Of a stretch of 64,000 bases of DNA, positions 18,035-27,621 are shown in pieces (positions within the stretch are counted from its first letter, which is position 1; each line of letters opens with the position of its first letter). The position numbers were made by a program, and so were the translations under genes. Origin of the DNA: Burkholderia sp. SRS-W-2-2016 (GTDB lineage Bacteria; Pseudomonadota; Gammaproteobacteria; Burkholderiales; Burkholderiaceae); the NCBI RefSeq assembly GCF_001931485.1, contig NZ_MSDV01000040.1, forward strand, positions 33,190 through 97,189. The letters are read 5' to 3'. Below the pieces are notes generated by a model. It saw only the letters and a program-made list of their open reading frames with translations, was not told the DNA's origin and did no database searches.

Positions 18035-18814
18035 ATGGGTCAAATCACCCTCAAGCTCAAGGACGAGACCGTCGCGTCGTTGCGCAAGGATTTCGAGGCT
18101 TTTCTGCGGGTCTCGCTGAAGCTCGATCCGCAGTTCGCGACGCCGTCGTTTGAGGACTTCCTGCGCGCGAAGCTGCTCGACAACATGGTGCCGCTGACCG
18201 AGCACGCGGTGCAGCGGATGCTGCAAGGCGGCCAGTACGCGTGGGCCAAGCGCACGCTCGACAAGGAGTTTCCGGACGTCGTGTCGATCCTGATGCGTCA
18301 GGCGAGCGAATTCGGCTTCGGCTTCGCCGCGCGCTCGGAATGGACCCCCGAAGAACTCGCGAAACAGTGTCACGACTGGGCCGCGGCGATCGTCAAGGAA
18401 GCGGAAGGCGACGCGACGCTGGTCGATCCGCTCGCGTCGCAGATCAAGGGTTCGGTGCAGGACATCCAGGCGCTCGAGGAACTGATGCAGACCCCCGCGT
18501 GGCGGCTGGTCGAATCGCTGCGCCAGCGCGTCTACGAGGCGAAGGTCGCGTGCGAGACGAGCGTCGGCAGCACCGCGCGCGAAAAGCTCGGCGAACTGCG
18601 CGGGCTGCTGCGCCTCGGCATTTCGCACGGCACTTTCCAGAAGCAGGAAGCGCAACAGATCATGGAGTATTTGCGGCTGCTGAAGCCGGAGATCTTCGTC
18701 GAGGAACCCTACGACGTGTTCTCGCGGCTCGCCGCGTGGCTGCGCAATTTCTTCGTGCCGCCGCGCCCGGTCGCGCAGCCGCAGCAGCGGCAATCCTCGC
18801 AACAGGCACGGTGA
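18035..18814 (+). CDS. Conserved-looking hypothetical cytoplasmic protein
   Basis: A 259-aa soluble protein, rich in charged residues and probably mostly helical, with no signal peptide or membrane segment. It begins MGQITLKLKDETVASLRKDF and ends in a Pro/Gln-rich tail after a Trp/Phe-rich segment (LAAWLRNFFVPPRP), which might bind a membrane or partner. I do not recognise the family. The helicase gene converges on it with 21 bases between the stops. Confidence 0.75.
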   Translation: MGQITLKLKDETVASLRKDFEAFLRVSLKLDPQFATPSFEDFLRAKLLDNMVPLTEHAVQRMLQGGQYAWAKRTLDKEFPDVVSILMRQASEFGFGFAARSEWTPEELAKQCHDWAAAIVKEAEGDATLVDPLASQIKGSVQDIQALEELMQTPAWRLVESLRQRVYEAKVACETSVGSTAREKLGELRGLLRLGISHGTFQKQEAQQIMEYLRLLKPEIFVEEPYDVFSRLAAWLRNFFVPPRPVAQPQQRQSSQQAR

Positions 18815-18835
18815 TAGCGGCGGCCCGTCACCGCC

Positions 18836-20983
18836 TCAGTCCCACATCTTCCTGAGCTTCGCGCCGATCTCGAGCTTCGCCCGCGCGGCGGCGGCCAGCC
18901 CGGTCGCGCTCGGCGCGCTCGCAACCGGCACGCGCGGCCACGCATACGCATCGAACAACGGCAGCAGCGGCGTCGAGATAAAGCGCGTACGCGACGCCCA
19001 TACGTGCCGGTCGCCGAGATGGGTCTGGTTGTGCACGTAAAAACGCTGCGGCACGACGATATGCAGGTCCTCCTTCGCGCGCGTCATCGCCACATACAGC
19101 AGGCGGCGCTCTTCGTCGATTTCCTCGTCGCTGCCGGTGCCCAGATCTGACGGAATGCAGCCGTCGACGCCGTTTAACACGAATACGTTGCGCCACTCCT
19201 GCCCCTTCGCGGAGTGGATCGTCGACAGGATCAGGTAGTCCTCGTCGATCAGCGGCACGCCGGATTCGTCGCTGGTCGCGTCGGGCGGATCGAGCGTCAA
19301 TTCGGTCAGGAAGCGCTCGCGCGACGCATAGGTGCCCGCGATGCTTTCCATCTGCAGCAGGTCCGCGTGCCGCACCACGGCGTCCTCATGATTGCGCTCC
19401 AGATGCGGCTCATACCAGCGCCGCACCATCTCGAACTCGGCGGGCCACGGGCTCTGCCGGCCGTACACGCTCGACATCAGCTTCACGAACGGATGCCAGT
19501 CCTCCTGCGCGCGCGCCGGCGCGGCGAACGCAGCCAGCACGCCGCCGGCGCTCGCGACCGGATCGGCCCCGCCCGCGCGCTCGACGATCTCGTCGAGCAG
19601 CTTCGCGGCGGTCGCCGGCCCGACGCCGGGCAGCAGCTGCACGACCCGGAAGCCGGCCACCCGGTCGCGCGGATTCTCGGCCCAGCGCAGCACCGCGAGC
19701 ACGTCCTTCACGTGCACCGAATCGAGAAATTTCAGGCCGCCGAATTTGACGAACGGAATGTTGCGGCGGGTCAGCTCGACCTCGAGCGCGGCGCTGTGAT
19801 GCGCGGCACGAAACAGCACCGCCTGCGCCTTCAGCTTCATCCCCTGCTCGCGCGCCTCCAGCACCTGTTCGACCACGTAGCGGGCCTGCGCGGCATCGTC
19901 GGCGACGGTGACGAGGCGCGGGCGCTGCGCGGACGCCTTGTCGGTCCACAGGTTCTTCGTGTAGCGCTCGCTCGCCTGTTCGATCACCGCGTTCGATGCC
20001 GCCAGAATCGGCTGGGTCGAGCGGTAGTTGCGCTCCAGCGTGACCTGGCGCGCGGGCGGATCGAACTGCGCAGGGAAATCGAGGATGTTGCGCACGGTCG
20101 CGCCGCGAAACGAGTAGATCGACTGCGCGTCGTCGCCGACCACGGTCAGGCCGCGGCCATCGGGCTTCAGCGCGAGCAGGATCGACGCCTGCAGCCGGTT
20201 GGTGTCCTGATACTCGTCGACCAGCACGTGATCGAAGCGCGCCGACAGATCGGCCGCAAGCGCGGGCTCGGCGGCCATATGCGACCAGTACAGCAGCAGA
20301 TCGTCGTAATCGAGCACGCTCTGCTTCTGCTTCGCGTCGACGTACGCGGCGAACAGCCGGCGCAGATCGTCCTCCCACTCGCGACACCACGGGAACGCGC
20401 TATCGAGCACCTGGCCGAGCGACGCGCCGGTGTTGACGACCCGCGAGTAGATCGCGAAACAGGTGCTCCTGGCCGGGAAGCGCCGCTCTTTCGCGGACAA
20501 CCCGAGCTCGTGGCGCACGAGGTTCATCAGGTCGGCGGAGTCTTCGCGGTCGTTGATCGTGAACGTCGGCGCGAGGCCGATCAGGTCCGCGTATTCGCGC
20601 AACAGGCGCGCGCCGACGCTATGGAAGGTGCCCGACCACGTGAGTCCCTGCGCGAGCGCCGCGCGTGCGGCAGGGCCGCCGGCGGTGGCCGTCGCGGCCG
20701 CGGTGATACGGGTCACGCGACGGATCATTTCGAGCGCCGCGCGGCGCGAAAAGGTCAGCAGCAGGATCCGCTGCGGATCGACGCCGTTCACCACCAGATT
20801 GGCGACGCGGTGCGCGAGCGTATTGGTCTTGCCGGAGCCGGCGCCCGCGATCACCAGCAGCGCGCCGGCCGGCGCGTGCGGCGTGTCGGCGCCGTGTTCG
20901 ACGGCTTCGCGTTGCGCGTCGTTGAGCTTGGCGAGCCAGGCGGCGGTATCGAACGACGGGGCGGATTCGGCGACGGTGGACAC
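18836..20983 (-). CDS. UvrD/Rep-family ATP-dependent DNA helicase
   Basis: Superfamily 1A helicase, 715 aa. Walker A AGAGSGKT is at residues 46-53, Walker B DEYQDTNRLQ near 250, then motif III-like VVGDDAQSIYSFRGA, motif IV LERNYRST and a C-terminal STIHSAKGQEWRNVFV and RRLLYVAMTRA. It lacks an exonuclease domain, so it is a stand-alone UvrD/Rep/PcrA-like helicase rather than RecB or AddA. Which repair pathway it serves is not shown. Confidence 0.9.
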   Translation of the reverse strand: MSTVAESAPSFDTAAWLAKLNDAQREAVEHGADTPHAPAGALLVIAGAGSGKTNTLAHRVANLVVNGVDPQRILLLTFSRRAALEMIRRVTRITAAATATAGGPAARAALAQGLTWSGTFHSVGARLLREYADLIGLAPTFTINDREDSADLMNLVRHELGLSAKERRFPARSTCFAIYSRVVNTGASLGQVLDSAFPWCREWEDDLRRLFAAYVDAKQKQSVLDYDDLLLYWSHMAAEPALAADLSARFDHVLVDEYQDTNRLQASILLALKPDGRGLTVVGDDAQSIYSFRGATVRNILDFPAQFDPPARQVTLERNYRSTQPILAASNAVIEQASERYTKNLWTDKASAQRPRLVTVADDAAQARYVVEQVLEAREQGMKLKAQAVLFRAAHHSAALEVELTRRNIPFVKFGGLKFLDSVHVKDVLAVLRWAENPRDRVAGFRVVQLLPGVGPATAAKLLDEIVERAGGADPVASAGGVLAAFAAPARAQEDWHPFVKLMSSVYGRQSPWPAEFEMVRRWYEPHLERNHEDAVVRHADLLQMESIAGTYASRERFLTELTLDPPDATSDESGVPLIDEDYLILSTIHSAKGQEWRNVFVLNGVDGCIPSDLGTGSDEEIDEERRLLYVAMTRAKEDLHIVVPQRFYVHNQTHLGDRHVWASRTRFISTPLLPLFDAYAWPRVPVASAPSATGLAAAARAKLEIGAKLRKMWD

Positions 20984-21106
20984 GGATCGGTATGCGCGGG
21001 ATTAATTCAGGATGTGGCGCACACTGTATATCCATACAACTCTCGCCGACAAGCGACCCTTTTTTCCGGGTTGATTTAGCGGCGAGAAAGCGACGCGATT
21101 GCTGCC

Positions 21107-21142
21107 GCAAAACCGGCGGCAGTCAACTTACGGCCGCCGGTT
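21107..21142 (-). terminator. Probable terminator after the Ala/Lys-rich protein gene
   Basis: Read on the minus strand, AACCGGCGGC (21142-21133) pairs with GCCGCCGGTT (21120-21111) over a 12-nt loop and is followed by TTTG. It lies just after the stop at 21156. Confidence 0.55.
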
Positions 21143-21155
21143 CGCCTCGCGCGCA

Positions 21156-21419
21156 TTACTGCTTCTTCGCGTCCTTCAGATTGGCTTCGGCGTTTGCCTT
21201 GTCGGCATCGGCCTGTGCATCGGTCTTGGTCTTGTCGGCCTTGGCCTGCGCGACGGCGGCCTTCTTGTCGGCCTTCGACTGCTCCTTCACGGCCTTCTTG
21301 TCCGCGTGAGTGGCAGGCGCCGCGGCCGGCTCGGACGTCTGCGCAAACACCGCCGACGACAGACAGGTCGCGATCAACGCGGCATAAACACGATTCTTCG
21401 TGGATCGAGTGATCTTCAT
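21156..21419 (-). CDS. Small secreted Ala/Lys/Asp-rich protein
   Basis: An 87-aa protein with a signal peptide (MKITRSTKNRVYAALIATCL, cleaved near VFAQ) and a mature part made almost only of Ala, Lys, Asp, Glu, Gln and Thr in short ADKxKA-type repeats, likely one long helix. The start at 21419 is set by GGGAGG on the minus strand just upstream and by the signal peptide. Function unknown. It is 90 bases downstream of a similar gene. Confidence 0.75.
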   Translation of the reverse strand: MKITRSTKNRVYAALIATCLSSAVFAQTSEPAAAPATHADKKAVKEQSKADKKAAVAQAKADKTKTDAQADADKANAEANLKDAKKQ

Positions 21420-21509
21420 TTTGAAACCTCCCTGAAACAGTACCTGACGCCATCCGCGGCGCGCGAGCCCGGGGACCGGGACCTCACGCGCCGCCAACCT
21501 CCCGTCGAC

Positions 21510-22049
21510 TTAATGCTTGACGTCCACACCATCGGCCTGCGCATTCGCCTGCCCTTGCATGTCCATCTTCATTTCGTTGTTGGCACTCTGCTTGTCCGCC
21601 TTCTGGTTCAGCTTCGCGCCGCGCACCTGCTCCTTGTACTGATCCTTCGCGGCCTTCTGCTGCGCCTTCATTTCGGTCTTCGACGCCTTCTTCGACGCGC
21701 GATACTCGGCGTTGGCCTTCGCATCGGCCTCACGCTTCTGCACCAGCGGGTCGGCCGAGCCCGACGCGGTCAGACGGGTCGGCGGCGGCGGCGGCTGGAT
21801 GCCTTGCGCGGCGGGCGCCTGAAGCCCCGCTTGCGCGCCGGCCTGCATCCCCTGGGCGGCGGCCGGCGGCGTGCCCGGCATCCCCTGGCTGCCCGGAGCC
21901 GCCGCCGGCGCGGCGCTCACTGCGCCCTGCGTCTGCAGTTGCGCCTGGCCGCCGAGGCCTGCCGCAGGCTGCGCGGTCTGCGCGACGGCGGCGGTCGCGG
22001 CAAAAGCAGTCAGGGCGGTACCGATCAGGAGCGAACGAATCTGGGTCAT
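21510..22049 (-). CDS. Secreted Ala/Gln/Pro-rich protein with a Lys-rich tail
   Basis: A 179-aa exported protein with a clear signal peptide (cleaved near AAVAQ-TAQP), an Ala/Gln/Gly/Pro-rich middle with PPPPP, and a C-terminal charged helix of KKASKTEMKAQQKAAKDQ type. The tail resembles the whole mature part of the neighbouring 87-aa protein, so the two look related. AGAGAGGA on the minus strand precedes the ATG. Function unknown. Confidence 0.78.
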   Translation of the reverse strand: MTQIRSLLIGTALTAFAATAAVAQTAQPAAGLGGQAQLQTQGAVSAAPAAAPGSQGMPGTPPAAAQGMQAGAQAGLQAPAAQGIQPPPPPTRLTASGSADPLVQKREADAKANAEYRASKKASKTEMKAQQKAAKDQYKEQVRGAKLNQKADKQSANNEMKMDMQGQANAQADGVDVKH

Positions 22050-22375
22050 GGCTTTATCCTCTCTAGAATTGTGCTGACACGGACGAACTGTCCGGCGTCG
22101 CGATGACGGGCTGTCCCGCGCGTCTCGTCCGGTCTACGCATCGCTGGATGGTTGCCGGGGGGCGATCCCGGAAATGCAGCGGGCTTTGCTTGCAGAACTG
22201 ACTTTAGGAGTGAAATCGCGTCGAGGCGACCAGCGTTACGGAACGTTTCACTTTCCGACAGCTGCATAACATCTTCTTTCAATTGCTTGCGACAAGCTCG
22301 GAGCCCGTCACCCTGCGCGTCGCTTGCTTTATGATGCGAACCCCGACCGCGACCCTGCCCGAAGGTGCAAACCCC

Positions 22376-22594
22376 ATGCCCAACCTCAATTTCACGCTGA
22401 CCGGCGACTACGTCGAGCTGCACAACCTGCTGAAGATCACCGGCCTCGCGGACAGCGGCGGCTCCGCGAAGATGATGGTCGCGGACGGCGCGGTGACGGT
22501 CGACGGCCGCGTCGAGACGCGTAAAACCTGCAAGATTCGCGCGGGCCAGGTCGTGTTGCTAGGCGATACGCGGATCGCGGTACACGAGGGCTGA
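22376..22594 (+). CDS. S4-domain RNA-binding protein (YbcJ-like)
   Basis: A 72-aa protein made of a single S4 fold: LHNLLKITGLADSGGSAK, VADGAVTVDGRVETRK and KIRAGQVVLLGDTRIAV are the typical S4 blocks. It probably binds structured RNA such as rRNA. The start at 22376 is chosen because residues upstream of MPNLNFTL do not belong to the domain; a GAAGGT lies about 10 bases before it. Confidence 0.88.
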   Translation: MPNLNFTLTGDYVELHNLLKITGLADSGGSAKMMVADGAVTVDGRVETRKTCKIRAGQVVLLGDTRIAVHEG

Positions 22595-22940
22595 ACGGCG
22601 CGCGGGCGGCGCGGGGGTGGCGCGTGGGCGGCGAGCCACGCGCACGCACCAGCAATGTGCGTTGTCCATCGACAGCGGCCGGGCGACACAATAAGCTGTC
22701 GGTTTCGACAGTCGAACGACGGATTACGCCAGCGGCGCGCAAAACCGGCGACCTGACCGGGCAGCGCGCCACCACGCCGCGAAGCATGCCGCGCCGCCTA
22801 CGGCGCGAGCCGCGCCCGCCACGCTCGCCGGAGCACGCCGCACCGCAGCCAAAGCTACGCGAGCGCTAGCTCACCGCCCGGCGCCGCCTCCCCGCCGCAT
22901 TCGTCCCGCGCTGTCGCCACTTTCCGCGCCCAGGCGTTTC
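22595..22940. other. Gene-free stretch between the S4-domain and MATE genes
   Basis: 346 bases of GC-rich sequence. A short perfect hairpin (CTGTCG 22696-22701, CGACAG 22706-22711) is the only structure noticed. No plausible small gene was seen. Confidence 0.5.
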
Positions 22941-24353
22941 ATGACCCAATCTGGCTTTGCCCGGGTGGCCACCCGGCCGCCGACCCTTTCCCGCCACGCC
23001 GCCGATACCGCGCGGCTCGCCGGTCCGCTTGCGATCGCGCAGCTGTCGCAGATGGCGATGAGCGTCACCGACACGATCCTGCTCGGCTCGCTCGGCCCCG
23101 ACGCACTCGCGGCCGGCGGCCTCGGCGCGAACCTGTTTTTCGTCGTCGTCACGCTGTTGCAGGGCGTGCTGACCTCGGTCAGCGTGACCGTCGCGCACGC
23201 GCGCGGTGCGCAGGACGACGGCCGCGTCCCGCATATCTACTGGACCGGCTTCGTGCTGTCGGTGCTGCTGTCGGTGCCGGCGTTCGCGCTGCTGTCGTTC
23301 GCGTCGCAGATCATGCTCGCGTTCGGCGAACCGGGCCTGCTCTCGCACAACGTCGGCAAATACGCTGAGGTGCTGCGCTGGGGCGCGCCCGCGAGCCTGA
23401 TCGGGGTCGGCCTGATGCGCTCGTTCCTGCCGGCGATCGGCGCGGCGCGGCGGCTGCTGTGGGTGTCGATCGCGAGCGTCGGCGTGAACGGCTTCCTGAA
23501 CTACGGGCTGATCCACGGCGCGTGGGGGCTGCCGCGGCTCGGCTTTCTCGGCTCGGCGGCGGCGACCACGATCACCGTGTGGCTGACCGCGCTGGTGCTG
23601 ATGGCGCTGCTGCATCTGCGGCCGCGCTTCAAGCACTTCGTCGTCGCGACGCGGCCGAAGCTGCCGCTGATGGGCGAGCTGTTCGGCATCGGCTGGCCGG
23701 TCGCGATCACCTATGGCGTCGAGTCGACGCTGTTTCTCGCCACCGGTCTGATGGTCGGCCTGCTCGGCGAGTCGCAACTGGCCGCGCACCAGATCGCGCT
23801 GAACGTCGCGTCGGTCGCGTTCATGGTGCCGCTGTCGATCGGCCAGGCCGCCAACGTGCGGGTCGGCTACTGGGCCGGCGCCGGCCAGCCGCTCGCCGCG
23901 CGTCACGCGGGCTTCGTCGCGCTCGCGCTCGGGGTCGGCTTCATGACGCTGTCGGGGATCGTGCTGATCGCCGCGCCGCACTGGATCGTCGGGCTGTATC
24001 TGCATCTGGACGATCCGGCCAACGCGTCGACGGTCGCGCTCGCCAGTTCGCTGCTCGGCGTCGCGGCGATTTTCCAGATCGTCGACGGGATGCAGACGGT
24101 CGGTTCGGGCTGTCTGCGCGGACTGAAGGACGTGCGGGTGCCGATGATCGCCGCCGCGTTCGGCTACTGGGTGATCGGCTTTCCGACCGGCTATACGCTC
24201 GCGTTTCACTTCGGGCTCGGCGCGCGCGGCTTGTGGTGGGGTCTCGCGGCCGGCCTCGCGAGCGTCGCGGTGTTGATGACGCTGCGCTTTCACAAGCTGA
24301 GCCTGCGCCAGACACCGCCCGCGGCCGATGCGCCGCCGGCTCACTCCGCCTGA
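22941..24353 (+). CDS. MATE-family efflux transporter
   Basis: A 470-aa polytopic membrane protein with about 12 segments in two similar halves and the MATE blocks GPLAIAQLSQMAMSVTDTILLG and WPVAITYGVESTLFLATGLMVG. It should export cationic drugs or metabolites in exchange for H+ or Na+ (NorM type); the substrate cannot be predicted. Confidence 0.92.
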   Translation: MTQSGFARVATRPPTLSRHAADTARLAGPLAIAQLSQMAMSVTDTILLGSLGPDALAAGGLGANLFFVVVTLLQGVLTSVSVTVAHARGAQDDGRVPHIYWTGFVLSVLLSVPAFALLSFASQIMLAFGEPGLLSHNVGKYAEVLRWGAPASLIGVGLMRSFLPAIGAARRLLWVSIASVGVNGFLNYGLIHGAWGLPRLGFLGSAAATTITVWLTALVLMALLHLRPRFKHFVVATRPKLPLMGELFGIGWPVAITYGVESTLFLATGLMVGLLGESQLAAHQIALNVASVAFMVPLSIGQAANVRVGYWAGAGQPLAARHAGFVALALGVGFMTLSGIVLIAAPHWIVGLYLHLDDPANASTVALASSLLGVAAIFQIVDGMQTVGSGCLRGLKDVRVPMIAAAFGYWVIGFPTGYTLAFHFGLGARGLWWGLAAGLASVAVLMTLRFHKLSLRQTPPAADAPPAHSA

Positions 24354-24529
24354 GCGGCAGGCAGGCACGCACGCACGTGGGCAGGTAAAGCCCTACTCCT
24401 GAAGCATTCCCTGCAAAAGGTAAAATCCCGCCTCGGCATGCGGGCGCCGATCCGCGCCCGGCAAAATGCCGCGTCGGGCCACCGTCATGCCTTTTTCTCG
24501 CAATAAAACATAACCAAGGACCACCCCCC

Positions 24530-25489
24530 ATGCTTGCCCGCGTCACCCGCCTGTTCCCGCTCTGGGCCGTGCTCGTTTCAGTCGCCGCGTATTTCTCGCC
24601 GGCCTCGTTCTCCGGCATCGCGCCGCACGTCACCACGCTGCTGACGATCATCATGCTGGCGATGGGCGTCACGCTGTCCGCGTCCGACTTCCTGCGCGTG
24701 TTCACGCGCCCGGCGCCGGTGATCGCCGGCATCGTGCTGCACTACCTCGTGATGCCGCTCGCCGCGTGGGTGATCGCCAAGGCGCTGCGCATGCCGCCCG
24801 ATCTGACCGCCGGCATGGTGCTGGTCGGCAGCGTCGCGAGCGGCACCGCGTCGAACGTGATGATCTATCTGGCGCGCGGCGACGTCGCGCTGTCGGTGAC
24901 GATCAGCGCGCTGTCGACGCTGGTCGGCGTGTTCGCGACGCCGCTGCTCACGCGTCTGTATGTCGACGCGTCGATCGTCGTCGACGTGCACGGGATGCTG
25001 ATGAGCATCCTGCAGATCGTCGCGCTGCCGATCGTGGTCGGCCTCGTCGTCAATCATCTGTTCGGCAAGCTGGTGCGCAAGATCGAACCGATCCTGCCGC
25101 TGGTGTCGATGGTCGCGATCATCCTGATCATCGGCGCGGTGGTCGGCGGCACGCAGAAGAGCATTGCGTCGGTCGGCCTCGTGGTGATGCTCGGGGTGGT
25201 GCTGCACAACGGCATCGGCCTGCTCGGCGGCTACTGGGGCGGGCGTCTGCTCGGCTTCGACGAAGCGATCTGCCGCACCCTCGCGATCGAAGTCGGGATG
25301 CAGAACTCCGGCCTCGCGGCGACCCTCGGCAAGCTGTACTTCACGCCGCTCGCGGCGCTGCCGGGCGCGCTGTTCTCGGTCTGGCACAACCTGTCGGGCT
25401 CGCTGCTGGCGGGCTTCTGGGCGGGTCGTCCGGCGAAGGGTTCGACGCACGCGGACGGCAAGCGTCTGTTCGGCGCGGAACGCGGCTGA
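24530..25489 (+). CDS. BASS-family (bile acid:sodium symporter-like) transporter
   Basis: A 319-aa inner-membrane protein with about 9-10 segments and the BASS motifs MGVTLSASDF, GSVASGTASNVMIYLARGDVALSVT and AIEVGMQNSGLAATL. Bacterial members carry pantoate, pyruvate or other organic anions; this one resembles the PanS branch, but the substrate is not decided. AAGGA lies about 10 bases before the ATG. Confidence 0.9.
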   Translation: MLARVTRLFPLWAVLVSVAAYFSPASFSGIAPHVTTLLTIIMLAMGVTLSASDFLRVFTRPAPVIAGIVLHYLVMPLAAWVIAKALRMPPDLTAGMVLVGSVASGTASNVMIYLARGDVALSVTISALSTLVGVFATPLLTRLYVDASIVVDVHGMLMSILQIVALPIVVGLVVNHLFGKLVRKIEPILPLVSMVAIILIIGAVVGGTQKSIASVGLVVMLGVVLHNGIGLLGGYWGGRLLGFDEAICRTLAIEVGMQNSGLAATLGKLYFTPLAALPGALFSVWHNLSGSLLAGFWAGRPAKGSTHADGKRLFGAERG

Positions 25490-25920
25490 TCGAACTGGCC
25501 GACGGACAGGACTCGCGAAGGCGGCGCACCAGCGCGGCTCATGCAGGCGGCTCTCGAACACGCGTGACGAACGCGACCGCATCTGACGGCGCCTGTCGCA
25601 CCCGGGTCCACGCCATGCCTCTCCGCAATATCCGTGGCCTCGGCTACGAACGCAGCAACGTTCGCTCCGGCCAGCAGCAACCGGCAACACAGGCCGTCTC
25701 CTCCACCGCATAACTTGGGGGAGACGGCGTCTGAATCCGCACTCCGCGCGACATCCGACACAGCATGACCACCCGCCGGGCAAGCCGCGCTCCCCACCCT
25801 TCCCCGCGCCACCGAACAACGCCCAACACGCGCCCCAATTCCCCTTAGAATGGCTTTCTCGACCGCGTGAGCGAGCCGTCGCGCCGCCACGAAAAGCTTG
25901 CAAAACAAGGGGAAAACAGC
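25490..25920. other. Gene-free stretch before the PLD-type lipoprotein gene
   Basis: 431 bases with no convincing gene on either strand. A TTAGAATGG near 25845-25853 could be the -10 region for the following gene; no good -35 pairs with it. Confidence 0.4.
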
Positions 25921-27570
25921 GTGCAGGGGCAATTCGAACAGCAACGGCGCGCGCTGCGCCGCCAGCCGATAATCAGCACAACGAGACAGTTTTTCCTGCT
26001 GCTCTGCACGGCGGCATTTTTGACCGCCTGCGCAACGCGGCCGCCCGCCACCGCATACGAGCGCCCCGTCAGCCACGCGCTGCCCGCCACCACCGACACG
26101 CCGCTGCGCGCCGCGCTCGCGCCGCTCGAAGCGAAGCATCCGCAACAGTCGGGCTTTCGCGTGCTGGCGAGCGGCACCGACGCGCTGCAGATGCGCATCG
26201 CGCTTGCCCGCGCGGCGACTAGAACCCTCGATATGCAGTACTACATCGCCAACGAGGACACCACCGGCAAGCTGCTGCTCGGCGCGGCGTTATACGCGGC
26301 CGATCACGGCGTGCGGGTGCGGATGCTGGTCGACGATCTGAACTTCAAGGACATCGACCGCCTGATGGCCGGCCTGAACACGCACGACAAGATCGAAATC
26401 CGCGTGTTCAATCCGTTCGGCAGCGCGCAGGAGGGGATGTTCGAGCGCACCACCAACCTGTTCACGCAGATCGGCCACTTCACGCGGCGCATGCACAACA
26501 AGGCGATGATCGCGGACAACCAGCTGGCGATCGTCGGCGGCCGTAATCTCGGCGACGAATATTTCAGCGCGAGCGAAACGCTGCAGTTTCGCGATCTCGA
26601 CGTGCTGGCGGCGGGCCCGATCGTCGCCGACGTGTCGGCCAGTTTCGACGACTACTGGAACAGCGGCCTCGCCTATCCGCTGAGCGTGCTGAACAAGCAG
26701 AAGTTCGATCCGCACGAACTCGATCAGACCCGCGACGATCTGCGTCAGCACTGGCGCACCAATGCCGATCCGTACAACGCGAAGCCGTTGAACGCGACCC
26801 CGCTCGCCGCGCAGATCACGAATGAACAGCTCGGCCTCACGTGGGCGAGCGCCGAGTTCAAGGTGGACCGGCCGGAGAAGATCGAACAGCCGTCGCCCGA
26901 TTACGTGAGTCCGCCGATGCAGCGGCTGCGCGAGCTGCTGCGCGACGCGCGCCACGACTTCCTGATCGTGTCGCCGTACTTCGTGCCGCACGACGCGGGC
27001 GTGCAGGCGGCCAGCGAGCTCACGCAACGCGGTGTCCGGATCGCAGTCCTGACCAATTCGCTGGCCGCCACCGACGCGGTCGCCGTGCAGGCCGGCTACA
27101 GCCCGTTCCGGGTGCCGCTGCTGAAAGCCGGCGTCGAACTGTACGAGTTCAAACCGAACCAGGAGTCGCCGCGCGCGGGTGTGATGGGCTCGCACTCGCG
27201 CGCGAGCCTGCATGCGAAGACCTACGTGATCGACCAGCAGATTCTGGTGATCGGCTCGATGAATCTCGACCCGCGCTCGGCGAATCTGAACACCGAACTC
27301 GCGCTGGTGATCCATAGCCCCGAACTCGCGCAACAGGTCGCGCAGATTTTCGGCCGCGCGATCGAGCCCGGGCAGAGCTATCGCGTGACGCTCGCCGATG
27401 CGAACCAGCTCGCGTATCTGCGCTCGATCGGCGCGCCGCTGTCGCCGCTGGTGTGGACGGACGTCGAAAACGGCCAGAAGCGCACCTATATCTTCGATCC
27501 GCAGGCGGGTTTCTACCGGAACGCGCTAACGGGTCTATTCTCGTTATTGCCTGTCAACTCAGAACTATGA
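25921..27570 (+). CDS. Phospholipase D-family lipoprotein (cardiolipin synthase-like)
   Basis: Two PLD motifs, RMHNKAMIADNQ with GGRNLGDEYF and SLHAKTYVIDQQ with GSMNLDPRSANLNTE, mark a complete bilobed PLD-superfamily enzyme (about 549 aa) that probably moves or cleaves phosphatidyl groups. The N-terminus holds a lipoprotein signal (FLLLCTAAFLTAC, Cys37 from the chosen start), placing it in the periplasm. I choose the GTG at 25921 because AAGGGG sits just upstream; an in-frame GTG 18 codons earlier is the alternative. Confidence 0.87.
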   Translation: MQGQFEQQRRALRRQPIISTTRQFFLLLCTAAFLTACATRPPATAYERPVSHALPATTDTPLRAALAPLEAKHPQQSGFRVLASGTDALQMRIALARAATRTLDMQYYIANEDTTGKLLLGAALYAADHGVRVRMLVDDLNFKDIDRLMAGLNTHDKIEIRVFNPFGSAQEGMFERTTNLFTQIGHFTRRMHNKAMIADNQLAIVGGRNLGDEYFSASETLQFRDLDVLAAGPIVADVSASFDDYWNSGLAYPLSVLNKQKFDPHELDQTRDDLRQHWRTNADPYNAKPLNATPLAAQITNEQLGLTWASAEFKVDRPEKIEQPSPDYVSPPMQRLRELLRDARHDFLIVSPYFVPHDAGVQAASELTQRGVRIAVLTNSLAATDAVAVQAGYSPFRVPLLKAGVELYEFKPNQESPRAGVMGSHSRASLHAKTYVIDQQILVIGSMNLDPRSANLNTELALVIHSPELAQQVAQIFGRAIEPGQSYRVTLADANQLAYLRSIGAPLSPLVWTDVENGQKRTYIFDPQAGFYRNALTGLFSLLPVNSEL

Positions 27571-27607
27571 GCGGAACTATGAGCAAAACCATGAGCGGAA
27601 CTATGAG
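27566..27607 (+). repeat. 17-bp direct repeat before fumC
   Basis: ATGAGCGGAACTATGAG occurs at 27566-27582 and again at 27591-27607. It covers the stop of the PLD-type gene and most of the 51-nt gap before fumC. Confidence 0.85.
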
Positions 27608-27621
27608 AAGCGGAGCGAAAC

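Noticed and set aside
19214..21079. Long plus-strand frame opposite the helicase gene
   Set aside because: The helicase shows all motifs on the minus strand; the opposite frame is an Arg/His-rich shadow.
22866..24368. 500-codon minus-strand frame opposite the MATE transporter
   Set aside because: Arg/Asp/Gln-rich translation with no membrane segments or motifs; the MATE protein on the plus strand is unambiguous.
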